Shown here: positions 40,384-49,380 of the stretch, piece after piece
Layout: each line of letters begins with the position of its first letter
Numbering within the stretch: the stretch's first letter is position 1
From: Alloalcanivorax mobilis
Lineage (GTDB): Bacteria; Pseudomonadota; Gammaproteobacteria; Pseudomonadales; Alcanivoracaceae
Assembly (NCBI RefSeq): GCF_002864685.1
Contig: NZ_NMQZ01000022.1
Location: 24,991 to 88,990, forward strand
Reading direction: 5' to 3'
Length of the DNA: 64,000 nt
The notes under the pieces: model-generated
Database searches by the model: none
Seen by the model: the letters and a program-made list of their open reading frames with translations, nothing else
What the model was told of the DNA's origin: nothing
Made by a program: the position numbers and the translations under genes

Positions 40384-41304
40384 TCAGTTTTCAGTGGTCG
40401 GCGGTGGGGCTTTGCTCTCCAGGGCGAAGCGGGCGCGGATCATTTCGCCCATGGCGCGTGCCGGGGCGCCGCTGGCTTCGCCGCGCCGCCAGGCGAGCAT
40501 GCAACGGCGGCGTGGCGTGGGCGAGACAATTGGCACCGCGATCAGGTCGCGGTATTGCTCAACCGCGTCCAGGGTCAGCGCCGGCAGCACCGTGTAGCCC
40601 AGCCGACGCCGCACCAGATCAAGCTGCACGCGCAGGGAGTCCACTTCTATATCGACGCTCAGCGTCAGGTTCTCGCGAAACGCGTAGTGCTCCAGCAGGG
40701 CCCGCAAGCCGTGGCGCTGGTCTGGCAGAATCAACGCCAGGCGGGTCAATTCCGCCAGGGCCACGGCGCCGCGCACCGCCTCCGGGCGGTCCCGTGTGCA
40801 GATCAGGTGCAGGTCTTCCCAGCCCAGCGGCTGCACCGCCAGGTTGTTGCTGATGGCGCTGCCGTAGAGGATCGCCAGGTCCAGGCCGCCATTAAGCAGA
40901 CGCTCACTGAGGTCGCCGCTGAGCGCCTCGAACAGCCGCAGATGCACCAGCGGGTAGCGCTGTCGATACGCCTCCACCAGCGCCCCGGTGACCCGCACGC
41001 CGAGACTGGGTGGCAAGCCGAAACTCAGCGTTCCCGACACCTGGGCGGTGCGCGTGGCCAGCGACTGCTCCAGCGCGGCGGCCTGATCGAGCAGTAATTG
41101 TGCCCGCTCGCGCACCAGCCGGCCGGCGTCAGTGAGCTGCACACCCCGGCCGGTACGGTGGAACAGCGGCGTGCCCAGATCCTGTTCCAGTTGCTTGATC
41201 TGCCGGCTTAGCGAGGGCTGGGAGAGATCCAGTTGGCGGGCCGCGCCCACCAGGCTGCCGGTTTCCGCCACACGCAGAAATATTCTCAGTTGTTTAAGAT
41301 CCAT
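40384..41304 (-). CDS. LysR-family transcriptional regulator
   Basis: A 306-residue regulator. The N-terminal winged HTH is MDLKQLRIFLRVAETGS with SLVGAARQLDLSQPSLSRQI, followed by a helical linker and the periplasmic-binding-like effector domain. The resemblance to NAC/Cbl-type regulators is moderate (GLPPSLGVRVTGALVEAY). It is divergent from an EamA exporter gene, with a 110-bp intergenic region, so it probably controls that gene. Confidence 0.9.
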   Translation of the reverse strand: MDLKQLRIFLRVAETGSLVGAARQLDLSQPSLSRQIKQLEQDLGTPLFHRTGRGVQLTDAGRLVRERAQLLLDQAAALEQSLATRTAQVSGTLSFGLPPSLGVRVTGALVEAYRQRYPLVHLRLFEALSGDLSERLLNGGLDLAILYGSAISNNLAVQPLGWEDLHLICTRDRPEAVRGAVALAELTRLALILPDQRHGLRALLEHYAFRENLTLSVDIEVDSLRVQLDLVRRRLGYTVLPALTLDAVEQYRDLIAVPIVSPTPRRRCMLAWRRGEASGAPARAMGEMIRARFALESKAPPPTTEN

Positions 41305-41414
41305 GGGCGCCAGATATGCGAAATGCGAATATCTGATAGTTTCCCGTTCCGCTTGGCGAATAGCAATATCTGGCCCATTCTCCTTTTTTTCGCGGCACAG
41401 AGCCTGGAGTCACC

Positions 41415-42314
41415 ATGAACACCCGCCATTGGTTGCGGTCCGGCTTGGCGCTGGTGGCTGTCGCCACCTTCGCCATGGCCTTCAAGGGCATTTTCGCCCG
41501 TTTGATCTACCAGCAGCAGGTGTCGGTGAACGCCTTGCTGATCTGGCGGTTCGCTCTGGCGGTGCCGCTGTTCTGGGCCGGCGCCGCCTGGCTCAATCGC
41601 GGCAAACCCAAACCGCCGCTGAGCCGCCGCCAGTGGCTGCTGTGCGGCTTTACCGGGATGCTGTTTTTTGTCAGCGCCTGGTGCGATTTCCACGCCATCG
41701 ATCAGCTTGGCGCCAGCCTGTCGCGCCTGGTGCTGTACCTGTTTCCGGCCATGGTGATGGTGTTGGAAACCGTGGAGCAACGCCGCTTGCCCGGGTGGCC
41801 CCGGCTGCTGGTGTTCGCTGGCGCCTGGCTGGGCACCGCCTTGTTGTTGCTGCCCGGCTGGCACGGCGGTGCGGTGGGCGTCGCCGGCCTGGCGTTCGGT
41901 TTCGGCGCCGCCGCCTGCTACGCGGTGTTCTGGCGCACCAGCCAGAGCCTCACCCGGCCGCTCGGATCGGTGCGCTTCAATCAGCTCTCCAACAGCGTCA
42001 CGCTGATCGCCATGCTGGTGTTTTTGCTGCCCGCCCTGCCCGCCTCCGAGTTGCGGATCAGCGCGGAAGCGCTCGGTTGGATGCTGTTGATGGTGGTGTT
42101 TTCCACGGTGTTGCCGTTCTTTTTGCTGTTCGAGGGTCTGAGCCGGGCCAACGCGGCCGAGGCCGGCATGTTGTCCATGTTCGGGCCGGTGGTCACCGTG
42201 GTGGTGGCGCTGATGGTGTTCCCGGACGAGCGGCTTTCGCCGCTGCAATGGCTGGGCATGGTGGTGGTGCTGGTGAGCGTGGGCTCGCTGAAACTGGTAA
42301 AAGGAAGAGCCTAG
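41415..42314 (+). CDS. EamA/DMT-family transporter
   Basis: A 299-residue inner-membrane protein with ten predicted helices in two EamA repeats. The first repeat begins ALVAVATFAMAFKGIFARLI with the helix LLIWRFALAVPLFWAG; the second ends in EAGMLSMFGPVVTVVVALMV, a typical DMT motif. It is different in sequence from the other EamA protein at 6872-7720. Divergent LysR regulation is likely. The exported compound is unknown. Confidence 0.88.
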   Translation: MNTRHWLRSGLALVAVATFAMAFKGIFARLIYQQQVSVNALLIWRFALAVPLFWAGAAWLNRGKPKPPLSRRQWLLCGFTGMLFFVSAWCDFHAIDQLGASLSRLVLYLFPAMVMVLETVEQRRLPGWPRLLVFAGAWLGTALLLLPGWHGGAVGVAGLAFGFGAAACYAVFWRTSQSLTRPLGSVRFNQLSNSVTLIAMLVFLLPALPASELRISAEALGWMLLMVVFSTVLPFFLLFEGLSRANAAEAGMLSMFGPVVTVVVALMVFPDERLSPLQWLGMVVVLVSVGSLKLVKGRA

Positions 42315-42356
42315 AGAGAAAGCGGCGGCAGGGCCGCCGCCGGTCGCCGGCGCGGA

Positions 42357-43535
42357 TTATTTGCTCAGATAGCGCATCGCCCGCTCCAGGCCCTCCAGGG
42401 TCAGCGGGTACATTTTGTCTTCGCTGAGTTGCTTGATCCATTGCGTGGAGGTGGTCATCTGCCAGGCGCGCTCTGGCTCCGGGTTGATCCACACTACTTT
42501 CTCGAAGGTCTCCTTGATGCGCTGGAACCAGACCGCGCCGGGCTCCTCGTTCCAGTGCTCCACCGAGCCGCCCACCGAGTTCACCTCGTAGGGGCTCATC
42601 GCCGCGTCACCGATAAAGATCACTTTGTAGTCGCTGCCGTACTTGTGCAGCACGTCCCACATGGCGGTCTTCTCGTCCCAGCGGCGGCGGTTGTCCTTCC
42701 ACACGTATTCGTAGATGAAGTTGTGGAAATAGAAGTATTCCAAGTGCTTGAACTCCAGCCGGGCGGCGGAGAACAGCTCTTCGCAGAGCTTGATGTAGGG
42801 GTCCATGGAGCCGCCCACATCGAGGAACAACAACACCTTGACGCGGTTCTCCCGCTGCGCGCGCATCTTGATGTCGAGCAAGCCGGCGTTGCGGGCGGTG
42901 GAGCGGATGGTGTCGTCCATGTCCAGCTCGTCTTCGCGGCCGGTGCGGGCAAACTTGCGCAGCCGGCGCAGGGCCAGCTTGATGTTGCGAATGCCCAACT
43001 CCACGGAGTCGTCCAGGTTCCGGAACTCACGCTTCTGCCAGACCTTCACCGCGCGCTTGTTGCGCGATTCCCCGGCCATGCGGATGCCTTCCGGGTTTTC
43101 GCCGCCGGCGCCGAACGGGCTGGTGCCGCCGGTGCCGATCCACTTGTTGCCGCCCTGGTGGCGTTTTTCCTGCTCTTCCAGGCGTTTCTTCAATTCTTCG
43201 AGGATCTTTTCCAGGCTGCCCAGCCCCTGCAGCTTGTCCCGTTCCTCGGAGCTCAGCGTCTTCTCAATCTGCTGGCGCAGCCATTCATCGGGGATCGCCT
43301 GGCTGAGCCATTCCGGCTCGATGCTTTCCAGACCGTCGAAATAGTGCGCGAAGGCGCGGTCGAAGCGGTCGTAGTATTTTTCATCCTTGACCATCACCGC
43401 CCGGGAGAGCATGTAGAAATCCTCCACCGAGCCGAAGGCGACATGGTGCTTAAGGGCATCGCACAGGTCGAGCAGTTCGCGCATGCTCACCGGCACCCGG
43501 TGCGCGCGGAGGTCCTCGAAAAAACCGATCAGCAT
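42357..43535 (-). CDS. VWA-domain (CoxE-like) protein
   Basis: A 392-residue cytoplasmic protein. The N-terminal 200 residues are helical (the CoxE-like part starting GFFEDLRAHRVPVSMRELL). The C-terminal half is a von Willebrand A domain with the variant metal-site motif LFLDVGGSMDPYIKL and FIGDAAMSPYEV. It follows a MoxR-family ATPase gene by 64 bp on the same strand; such MoxR-VWA pairs act as chaperone-like complexes in metal insertion or protein maturation. The client is unknown. Confidence 0.87.
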   Translation of the reverse strand: MLIGFFEDLRAHRVPVSMRELLDLCDALKHHVAFGSVEDFYMLSRAVMVKDEKYYDRFDRAFAHYFDGLESIEPEWLSQAIPDEWLRQQIEKTLSSEERDKLQGLGSLEKILEELKKRLEEQEKRHQGGNKWIGTGGTSPFGAGGENPEGIRMAGESRNKRAVKVWQKREFRNLDDSVELGIRNIKLALRRLRKFARTGREDELDMDDTIRSTARNAGLLDIKMRAQRENRVKVLLFLDVGGSMDPYIKLCEELFSAARLEFKHLEYFYFHNFIYEYVWKDNRRRWDEKTAMWDVLHKYGSDYKVIFIGDAAMSPYEVNSVGGSVEHWNEEPGAVWFQRIKETFEKVVWINPEPERAWQMTTSTQWIKQLSEDKMYPLTLEGLERAMRYLSK

Positions 43536-43599
43536 AGCTAACCTCTAGTCGCGATCCGTTGACGCGCCCGGCACGGCTGGCCGGGCGATATGCCGCGTA

Positions 43600-44442
43600 T
43601 CAGCGTTCCCGGCGGCTCATGAACGCCAGCCGCTCAAGCAACTGCACATCCGCTTCGTTCTTCACCAGCGCCCCATAAAGCGGCGGCACCGCGGTCTTGG
43701 TGTCGCGGTTGCGCAGCACGTCTTCGGGGATGTCGTCGGCCATTAGCAGCTTGAGCCAGTCGATCAATTCGCTGGTGGAGGGCTTTTTCTTCATGCCCGG
43801 CACCTTGCGCAGGTCGAAGAAAATCTCCAGCGCCTCGGTGACGAGCTCTTTCTTGATCTCCGGGAAATGCACGTCCACGATTTCCATCATGGTTTTGGCG
43901 TCCGGGAAGCTGATGTAGTGGAAAAAGCAGCGGCGCAGGAAGGCGTCGGGCAGCTCTTTCTCGTTGTTGGAGGTGATGATCACGATCGGCCGCTTCTCGG
44001 CGCGTACCATCTGCCCGGTTTCGTAGACAAAGAACTCCATGCGATCCAACTCCTGGAGCAGATCGTTGGGGAATTCGATGTCGGCTTTATCGATCTCGTC
44101 GATCAGCAGCACTACCTGCTCGTCGGCGGCGAACGCCTCCCAGAGCTTACCTTTCTTGATGTAGTTGGCGACGTCCTCGACACCCTCGGCGCCCAACTGA
44201 GAGTCACGCAGACGGGAGACCGCGTCGTACTCATACAGGCCCTGCTGTGCCTTGGTGGTGGACTTGATGTGCCAGGACAGCAGGGGCTTGCCCAGCGCCT
44301 CGGCGACCTGCTCGGCAAGCAGGGTTTTGCCGGTGCCCGGCTCGCCCTTGATCAGAAGCGGCCGCTGCAGGGCAATGGCCGCGTTCACGGCCATCTTCAG
44401 ATCTTCGGTGGCGACGTACTTCTCGGTGCCCTGAAACTGCAT
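43600..44442 (-). CDS. MoxR-family AAA+ ATPase
   Basis: A 280-residue AAA+ ATPase. Walker A is LLIKGEPGTGKTLLAEQVA, Walker B is VVLLIDEIDKAD, sensor 1 is IVIITSNNEKELPDAFLRRC with the arginine finger at its end. The N-terminus lacks any extra domain, typical of the MoxR group. First gene of the two-gene MoxR-VWA operon. It would remodel a client protein together with the VWA partner. Confidence 0.92.
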   Translation of the reverse strand: MQFQGTEKYVATEDLKMAVNAAIALQRPLLIKGEPGTGKTLLAEQVAEALGKPLLSWHIKSTTKAQQGLYEYDAVSRLRDSQLGAEGVEDVANYIKKGKLWEAFAADEQVVLLIDEIDKADIEFPNDLLQELDRMEFFVYETGQMVRAEKRPIVIITSNNEKELPDAFLRRCFFHYISFPDAKTMMEIVDVHFPEIKKELVTEALEIFFDLRKVPGMKKKPSTSELIDWLKLLMADDIPEDVLRNRDTKTAVPPLYGALVKNEADVQLLERLAFMSRRER

Positions 44443-44576
44443 GCGAGTTTCTCCACATCATCGATAAATAATGCTGCGCACTCTAGCAACCCGCCGCCGG
44501 CCCGCAAAGGGCCAGAATCGCCATGGAGCGGTTGGATTGCGTCAGGCGGGGCGCCGCTGTGCCATAATCCCCGCCC

Positions 44577-45293
44577 ATGAATCTGCTGCTGCTGCACCCC
44601 GAACAACATCTGCAACAGGACCGCTGGCGGCTGACGCCCCGGCAGGCGCGCCATGTGCTGGGCGTTCTGAAACTGGTCGAAGGCGATCACTGCCGCGCCG
44701 GCCTGCTCGATCAGGGCACCGGAATGGCAAGGATTTTTTCCATAGAAAACAATGACGTGCATATTTCTTTTAAAGTAGATTCTCAGCCCGTGGCCGCGCT
44801 GCCGCTGACCCTGCTGCTGGCGTTGCCCCGGCCGAAAATGCTGAAACGGATTCTGATCGACGCCGCCAGCCTGGGCATCAAGCGCATCGCGTTGTTGAAC
44901 AGTTGGAAGGTGGACAAAAGCTATTGGCGCACGCCCAACCTGAAAGGCGAACTGTTGAAGGAAAAACTGCTGCTCGGGCTGGAACAGGCCGGCGACCCGG
45001 TGCTGCCAACGCTGACCCTCGAGCCGCGCTTCCGGCCGTTCGTGGAAGACCGCCTGGACGACTGGGCCGGCCCCGGCGAACGCCTGCTCGCCCACCCCGG
45101 CGATTACCCGGAACTGCCGCGCGGGCTGGCCGGGCCGGTGACCCTGGCGATCGGCCCCGAGGGCGGCTGGACACCGTATGAAATCGAATTACTGCAAGCG
45201 CACGGCTTCCAGTGTCACCGCTTCGGCAGCCGCATTCTGCGCGTCGAGACCGCCCTGCCCGCCCTGGTCGGTGGCGTGATGCGGTTGCCCTAG
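44577..45293 (+). CDS. rsmE: 16S rRNA (uracil1498-N3)-methyltransferase
   Basis: A 238-residue SPOUT-class methyltransferase. The C-terminal trefoil-knot motif LAIGPEGGWTPYEIELL and GSRILRVETALPAL are diagnostic for RsmE, which methylates U1498 in 16S rRNA late in 30S assembly. The N-terminal PUA-like domain starts LLLHPEQHLQQDRWRLT with RQARHVLGVLKLVEGD. It is divergent from the MoxR gene. Confidence 0.93.
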   Translation: MNLLLLHPEQHLQQDRWRLTPRQARHVLGVLKLVEGDHCRAGLLDQGTGMARIFSIENNDVHISFKVDSQPVAALPLTLLLALPRPKMLKRILIDAASLGIKRIALLNSWKVDKSYWRTPNLKGELLKEKLLLGLEQAGDPVLPTLTLEPRFRPFVEDRLDDWAGPGERLLAHPGDYPELPRGLAGPVTLAIGPEGGWTPYEIELLQAHGFQCHRFGSRILRVETALPALVGGVMRLP

Positions 45294-45347
45294 GCGGCCA
45301 TTGGGCGCCGATCAATGAGGGCGGCGGAACAGACAAACCCTTCGCTG

Positions 45348-45366
45348 GCTGGGCCTGCTCCTACAC
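45348..45366. repeat. Possible REP-like remnant between rsmE and rluB
   Basis: In reverse complement, GTGTAGGAGCAGGCCCAGCC and the following GCGA resemble the ends of pseudomonad REP sequences. Only one copy is seen in this window and it falls between convergent genes. Confidence 0.3.
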
Positions 45367-45426
45367 AGTCAAAGTCAAAACCCGTCTACGAAGCCGACCG
45401 CGAACGGGGCCTGCCAGCCCCGCCCG

Positions 45427-46266
45427 TCAGCGACGGTAGGGGTTACGGCGTGGCTTGCGTGGCGGGCGGGTGCCGCGCTGGTGACGCAGGCGGGCGCGGC
45501 CATACAGACCGGTGTATTTCTTGCCCTTGAGGTCGACCTGCTCGGTGAGTGGTTTGATCTCTTCGGCGGTCAGTTCCTGCCAGCGCCCCTGGCGGAGTTG
45601 CGAGGGCAACGTCAGTTCGCCGAAACGGATGCGGATCAGGCGTGCCACTTCCAGATCCTGGGACTGGAACAAACGCCGCACTTCCCGGTATTTGCCGCCG
45701 GTCAGGCTGACCTTGTACCAGTGGTTGGCGCCCTCTTCGGCGCCGCCGGCGTCCTCGATGGCATCAAACTGGGAGGTGCCGTCTTCCAACAGCACGCCCT
45801 CGAGCATCGCCTGGCGTTTCTGCTCGGTGAGTTCACCGCGCACCCGTACCGCGTATTCACGGACAAAGCCGTTGGAGGGGTGCATCAGGCGGTGCGCCAG
45901 CTCGCCATCGGTGGTGAACAACATCAAACCGGTGGTGTTGATGTCCAGCCGGCCCACCTGCACCCACCGCATGCCCTGCAATCGGGGCAGGTTGTCGAAC
46001 ACCGTGGGACGCCCCTCCGGGTCGTTGCGCGAACACACCTCCCCCGCGGGTTTGTGGTACATGATCACGCGCCGAACTATGTCTTCTTCCGCCTTCACTC
46101 GAATGATCCTGCCGTCCACTCTCACTGTATCGTCAGGCTCCACCCGGTCGCCCAGGGTCGCCACCTTGCCGTTCACTGAAACGCGCCCATCGGCAATCCA
46201 TTTCTCCAGCTCACGGCGTGATCCCAACCCGGTACGGGCCAGGACTTTCTGTAATTTCTCACTCAT
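45427..46266 (-). CDS. rluB: 23S rRNA pseudouridine(2605) synthase
   Basis: A 279-residue RsuA/RluB-family synthase. N-terminal S4 RNA-binding domain (EKLQKVLARTGLGSRRELEK), catalytic aspartate in GRLDINTTGLMLFT, and C-terminal motif GGKYREVRRLFQ. The last 40 residues are very basic (RHQRGTRPPRKPRRNPYRR), usual for RluB. ATG 46266 overlaps the scpB stop by 8 bp in ATGAGTGA, supporting coupling; the upstream in-frame extension is a shadow of scpB. Confidence 0.93.
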   Translation of the reverse strand: MSEKLQKVLARTGLGSRRELEKWIADGRVSVNGKVATLGDRVEPDDTVRVDGRIIRVKAEEDIVRRVIMYHKPAGEVCSRNDPEGRPTVFDNLPRLQGMRWVQVGRLDINTTGLMLFTTDGELAHRLMHPSNGFVREYAVRVRGELTEQKRQAMLEGVLLEDGTSQFDAIEDAGGAEEGANHWYKVSLTGGKYREVRRLFQSQDLEVARLIRIRFGELTLPSQLRQGRWQELTAEEIKPLTEQVDLKGKKYTGLYGRARLRHQRGTRPPRKPRRNPYRR

Positions 46267-47137
46267 GGGGCGATGACTCGTCCTCGTTGGGCGCCTGGGG
46301 CGCCTGCTGGTGCGCTTGGGCAGGGGCGGCATCGCCCCCGTCGCTGTCTTCGCCTTGCCCGGCCACCGCTTTACGGCGGAACTCCGCCTCGAACCCGGAG
46401 TTCACCAGGTCGACCTTATCGATGCTCATCAGCGTCGATTCATCGATCTCCGGCTCGTCGTCGTAGGCCGCGAACGGCGTTGGCCCGCTTGCCGGGGCAT
46501 CGCCTTCTTCGCCGCTAGCGGGCTCGCGCTGCTCGGGCACATCGCTAAGCTCCAGCTCTTCGTTGAATTTATCCAGATCCTTGATCTCCGAGAGCGGCGG
46601 CAACGCCTCCAGATTCTTGAGATCAAAGTAATCAAGAAACTGCCGGGTGGTGGCGAACATCGCCGGCCGGCCGGGCACATCGCGGTGGCCGACCACCCGC
46701 ACCCAACCCCGCTCAAGCAGGCTCTTGATAATGTGCGAGCTCACCGACACCCCACGAATCTCCTCGATCTCGCCTCGGGTAATCGGCTGGCGGTAGGCCA
46801 CCAGCGCCAGCGTCTCGAGGATCGCCCGGCTGTAGCGCGGCGGTTTCTCCTGCCACAGCCGGCTGACCCAGGGGCCCAGCTCGGTGCGCACCTGGAACCG
46901 GAATCCGGAAGCCACTTCGCGCAGTTCGATGCCGCGCTCCTGATAATCAACGGCGATCTCTTCCATGAGCCTGGACAGCTGATCCCGGGCCGGGCGCTCC
47001 TGCTCGTCGAACAACTGCAGCAGGGCATCCCGGTCCAGGGGGCCGTCGGCGGCGAAAATCGCCGCCTCGACGATGCGTTTGATCTGTTCTGGCTCCACGG
47101 CGTCAGCTTCCCTCCGGGTCGTCGTTGGCCGGTTCAT
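46259..47137 (-). CDS. scpB: Segregation and condensation protein B
   Basis: A 292-residue ScpB, the kleisin-interacting winged-helix subunit of the SMC-ScpAB complex. The core (about 15-190) contains two winged helices, with YSRAILETLALVAYRQPITRG and HIIKSLLERGWVRVVGH. The C-terminal 90 residues are an acidic, Pro/Ala/Glu-rich extension. ATG 47137 follows GGAG by seven bases; GTG 47098 just after the scpA stop is an alternative that begins at the conserved part. It overlaps both scpA and rluB. Confidence 0.92.
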   Translation of the reverse strand: MNRPTTTRREADAVEPEQIKRIVEAAIFAADGPLDRDALLQLFDEQERPARDQLSRLMEEIAVDYQERGIELREVASGFRFQVRTELGPWVSRLWQEKPPRYSRAILETLALVAYRQPITRGEIEEIRGVSVSSHIIKSLLERGWVRVVGHRDVPGRPAMFATTRQFLDYFDLKNLEALPPLSEIKDLDKFNEELELSDVPEQREPASGEEGDAPASGPTPFAAYDDEPEIDESTLMSIDKVDLVNSGFEAEFRRKAVAGQGEDSDGGDAAPAQAHQQAPQAPNEDESSPHE

Positions 47138-48029
47138 CGTCAAGCTCCAGGGCGGCGAGCGTCTCCGCTTCCTCGAACACCAGCGTCTTCGCCTTCACAT
47201 GGATCGGTGAAAAGGTGTCGCTTTGAATCAGCTCAATCAGCGACCCCTTGACCAGTTCCAGCAGCGCCAGGAACGTCACCACCACCCCCAGCCGCCCCTC
47301 ACCGGCGTCGAACAGCTCGACGAACGGGACAAACTCGCGGCCCTTCAGGCGATCCAGCACGATCGACATGCGTTCCCGGGTGGACAGCTTTTCCCGCGAC
47401 ACCTGATGGCTCTCGAACATGTCGGCCCGGAACAGCACTTCCTTGAGCGCCAGTAACAGCTCGCGCATGTCCACGTCGGGCTGCGCTTTTTCACGCACGA
47501 AATCCGGGCGCCGGGCGGCGGCGATCTGAAAATCCCGTTCCTGGCGCGGCAGGCTGTCGATGTCTTCGGCGGCCTGCTTGAAACGTTCGTACTCCTGCAG
47601 ACGGCGAATCAACTCGGCGCGCGGATCGTCGCCTTCGTCTTCGTCCTCATGGGACGGCCGCGGCAACAGACTGCGCGACTTGATCTCGCCCAGCATCGCC
47701 GCCATCACCAGATACTCGGCGGCCAGTTCCAGGTTAAGCGCTTTCATCAGCTCAACGTACTTCATGTACTGGCTGGTGATCTGCGCCACCGGAATATCCA
47801 GAATGTCCAGATTCTGGCGTTTGATCAGGTACAGCAGCAGATCCAGCGGTCCCTCGAACGCTTCCAGAAACACTTCCAGAGCATCCGGCGGGATATACAG
47901 ATCATCCGGCAGCTTGGTAATCGCCTGCCCGTACACCAACCCAAACGGCATTTCCGCCTGGTGCGGGCCCGGTGGCGCCAACGGATTGGCGCTGCCTCCC
48001 GGAGCCGGTTGATCCACCACTTCATTCAT
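47103..48029 (-). CDS. scpA: Segregation and condensation protein A
   Basis: A 308-residue ScpA kleisin. The conserved N-terminal segment FEGPLDLLLYLIKRQNLDIL and IPVAQITSQYMKYVELMKAL bind the SMC neck, and the C-terminal winged helix includes VVVTFLALLELVKGSLIELI. An acidic linker (HEDEDEGDDPRAEL) lies between. ScpAB with SMC compacts and segregates the chromosome. First of the scpA-scpB-rluB cluster. Confidence 0.94.
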   Translation of the reverse strand: MNEVVDQPAPGGSANPLAPPGPHQAEMPFGLVYGQAITKLPDDLYIPPDALEVFLEAFEGPLDLLLYLIKRQNLDILDIPVAQITSQYMKYVELMKALNLELAAEYLVMAAMLGEIKSRSLLPRPSHEDEDEGDDPRAELIRRLQEYERFKQAAEDIDSLPRQERDFQIAAARRPDFVREKAQPDVDMRELLLALKEVLFRADMFESHQVSREKLSTRERMSIVLDRLKGREFVPFVELFDAGEGRLGVVVTFLALLELVKGSLIELIQSDTFSPIHVKAKTLVFEEAETLAALELDDEPANDDPEGS

Positions 48030-48071
48030 ACACGCTGACCGTCCTGTCGGTTCGCGGGCGGGCCGGGCCCG

Positions 48072-49286
48072 CTAGCGGTATTGAAGCCCCATCGCTGAGC
48101 GCACTTCTTCCAAGGTGGCGCGGGCCGCCTCGCGGGCCTCTTCGCAGCCCTCGGAAACAATCGTGCGCACCAGGTCCGGGTTACGCAAATGCTCTTCCGC
48201 GCGGCGCCGGATCGGCTCCAGTTCCTCCTGGATCGACTCGATCACCGGCTTTTTGCAATCCAGACAGCCGATGCCCGCGCTGGTGCAGCCCTCGCGCACC
48301 CACTGCTGGGTGGCCGCATCGGAGTACACCTGGTGGAATTGCCACACCGGGCAGCGATCCGGATTACCCGGATCACTGCGGCGCACCCGCGCCGGGTCGG
48401 TGGGCATGCGCCGCACCTTGGCGTCCACGTCCGCCGGTTCCTCGCGCAAACTGATGCCATTGCCATAGGACTTGGACATTTTCTGACCATCCAGGCCGGG
48501 CATTTTCGAGGCCGGTGTCAGCAGGGCCTGCGGCTCGGGCAAAATCACTTTGCCACCGCCTTCCAGATCGCCACTCAGGCGCTCTTTATCGCCGAGGGTG
48601 ATATTTTGCTGGCTCTGCACCAGGGCGCGGGCGGTTTCCAGCGCCGACTCGTCGCCCTGTTCCTGATACTTGCGGCGATTGTCCAGGTAGACCCGCGCCT
48701 GTTTCTTGCCCATCTTCTTGATCGCCGCTTCCACCGCTTCCTCGAAGCCCGGTTCGCGGCCATAGAGATGGTTAAAGCGGCGCGCCACCTCACGGGTCAA
48801 TTCCACGTGCGCCACCTGATCGGCGCCCACCGGCACCTGGCCGGCGCGATAGATCAGGATGTCCGCGGACTGCAGCAGCGGGTACCCCAGGAACCCGTAG
48901 GTGCCCAGATCCCGTTCCTTGAGCTTTTCCTGCTGGTCTTTGTAGGGCGGCACCCGCTCCAGCCAGGACAACGGTGTCATCATCGACAACAGCAAATGCA
49001 GTTCGGCGTGCTCGGGCACCTGGCTTTGGATAAACAGCGTCGCGGAGCCAGGGTTAACGCCGGCGGCCAGCCAGTCGATCACCAGGTCCCAGACATGCCC
49101 TTCAATGCGGCTCGGATCTTCGTATTCCGTGGTCAGCCCGTGCCAATCGGCGACAAAAAAGAAACACTCGTACTCGTGTTGCAAACGCACCCAGTTCTTG
49201 AGCACGCCATGGTAGTGACCCAGGTGCAAACGGCCGGTGGCGCGCATGCCTGATACCACTCGCTGAGAGGGAACCACGGAACTCAA
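48072..49286 (-). CDS. trpS: Tryptophan-tRNA ligase with [4Fe-4S]-type cysteine motif
   Basis: A 404-residue class I aminoacyl-tRNA synthetase. HIGH-type motif GRLHLGHYHGV, substrate motif GADQVAHVELTREVARR and KMSKS in DGQKMSKSYGNG. Between them and the C-terminus lies a cysteine pattern C-x21-C-x6-C-x2-C (RCPVWQ ... REGCTSAGIGCLDCKK), nearly the same spacing as the iron-sulfur site of Thermotoga maritima TrpRS that contacts the anticodon. No earlier ATG fits the family; the likely start is TTG 49286 behind CAGGAG, with GTG 49277 the alternative. The frame continues upstream without similarity. Confidence 0.92.
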   Translation of the reverse strand: MSSVVPSQRVVSGMRATGRLHLGHYHGVLKNWVRLQHEYECFFFVADWHGLTTEYEDPSRIEGHVWDLVIDWLAAGVNPGSATLFIQSQVPEHAELHLLLSMMTPLSWLERVPPYKDQQEKLKERDLGTYGFLGYPLLQSADILIYRAGQVPVGADQVAHVELTREVARRFNHLYGREPGFEEAVEAAIKKMGKKQARVYLDNRRKYQEQGDESALETARALVQSQQNITLGDKERLSGDLEGGGKVILPEPQALLTPASKMPGLDGQKMSKSYGNGISLREEPADVDAKVRRMPTDPARVRRSDPGNPDRCPVWQFHQVYSDAATQQWVREGCTSAGIGCLDCKKPVIESIQEELEPIRRRAEEHLRNPDLVRTIVSEGCEEAREAARATLEEVRSAMGLQYR

Positions 49287-49380
49287 ACCCGACTCCTGTC
49301 GTAATAGCGGGAAAGCGGCGATTATAAAGGGAAGAGGCGGGGTAAAGACAGGGCTGGCATGGTGCCAGCCCCGGATTTGA

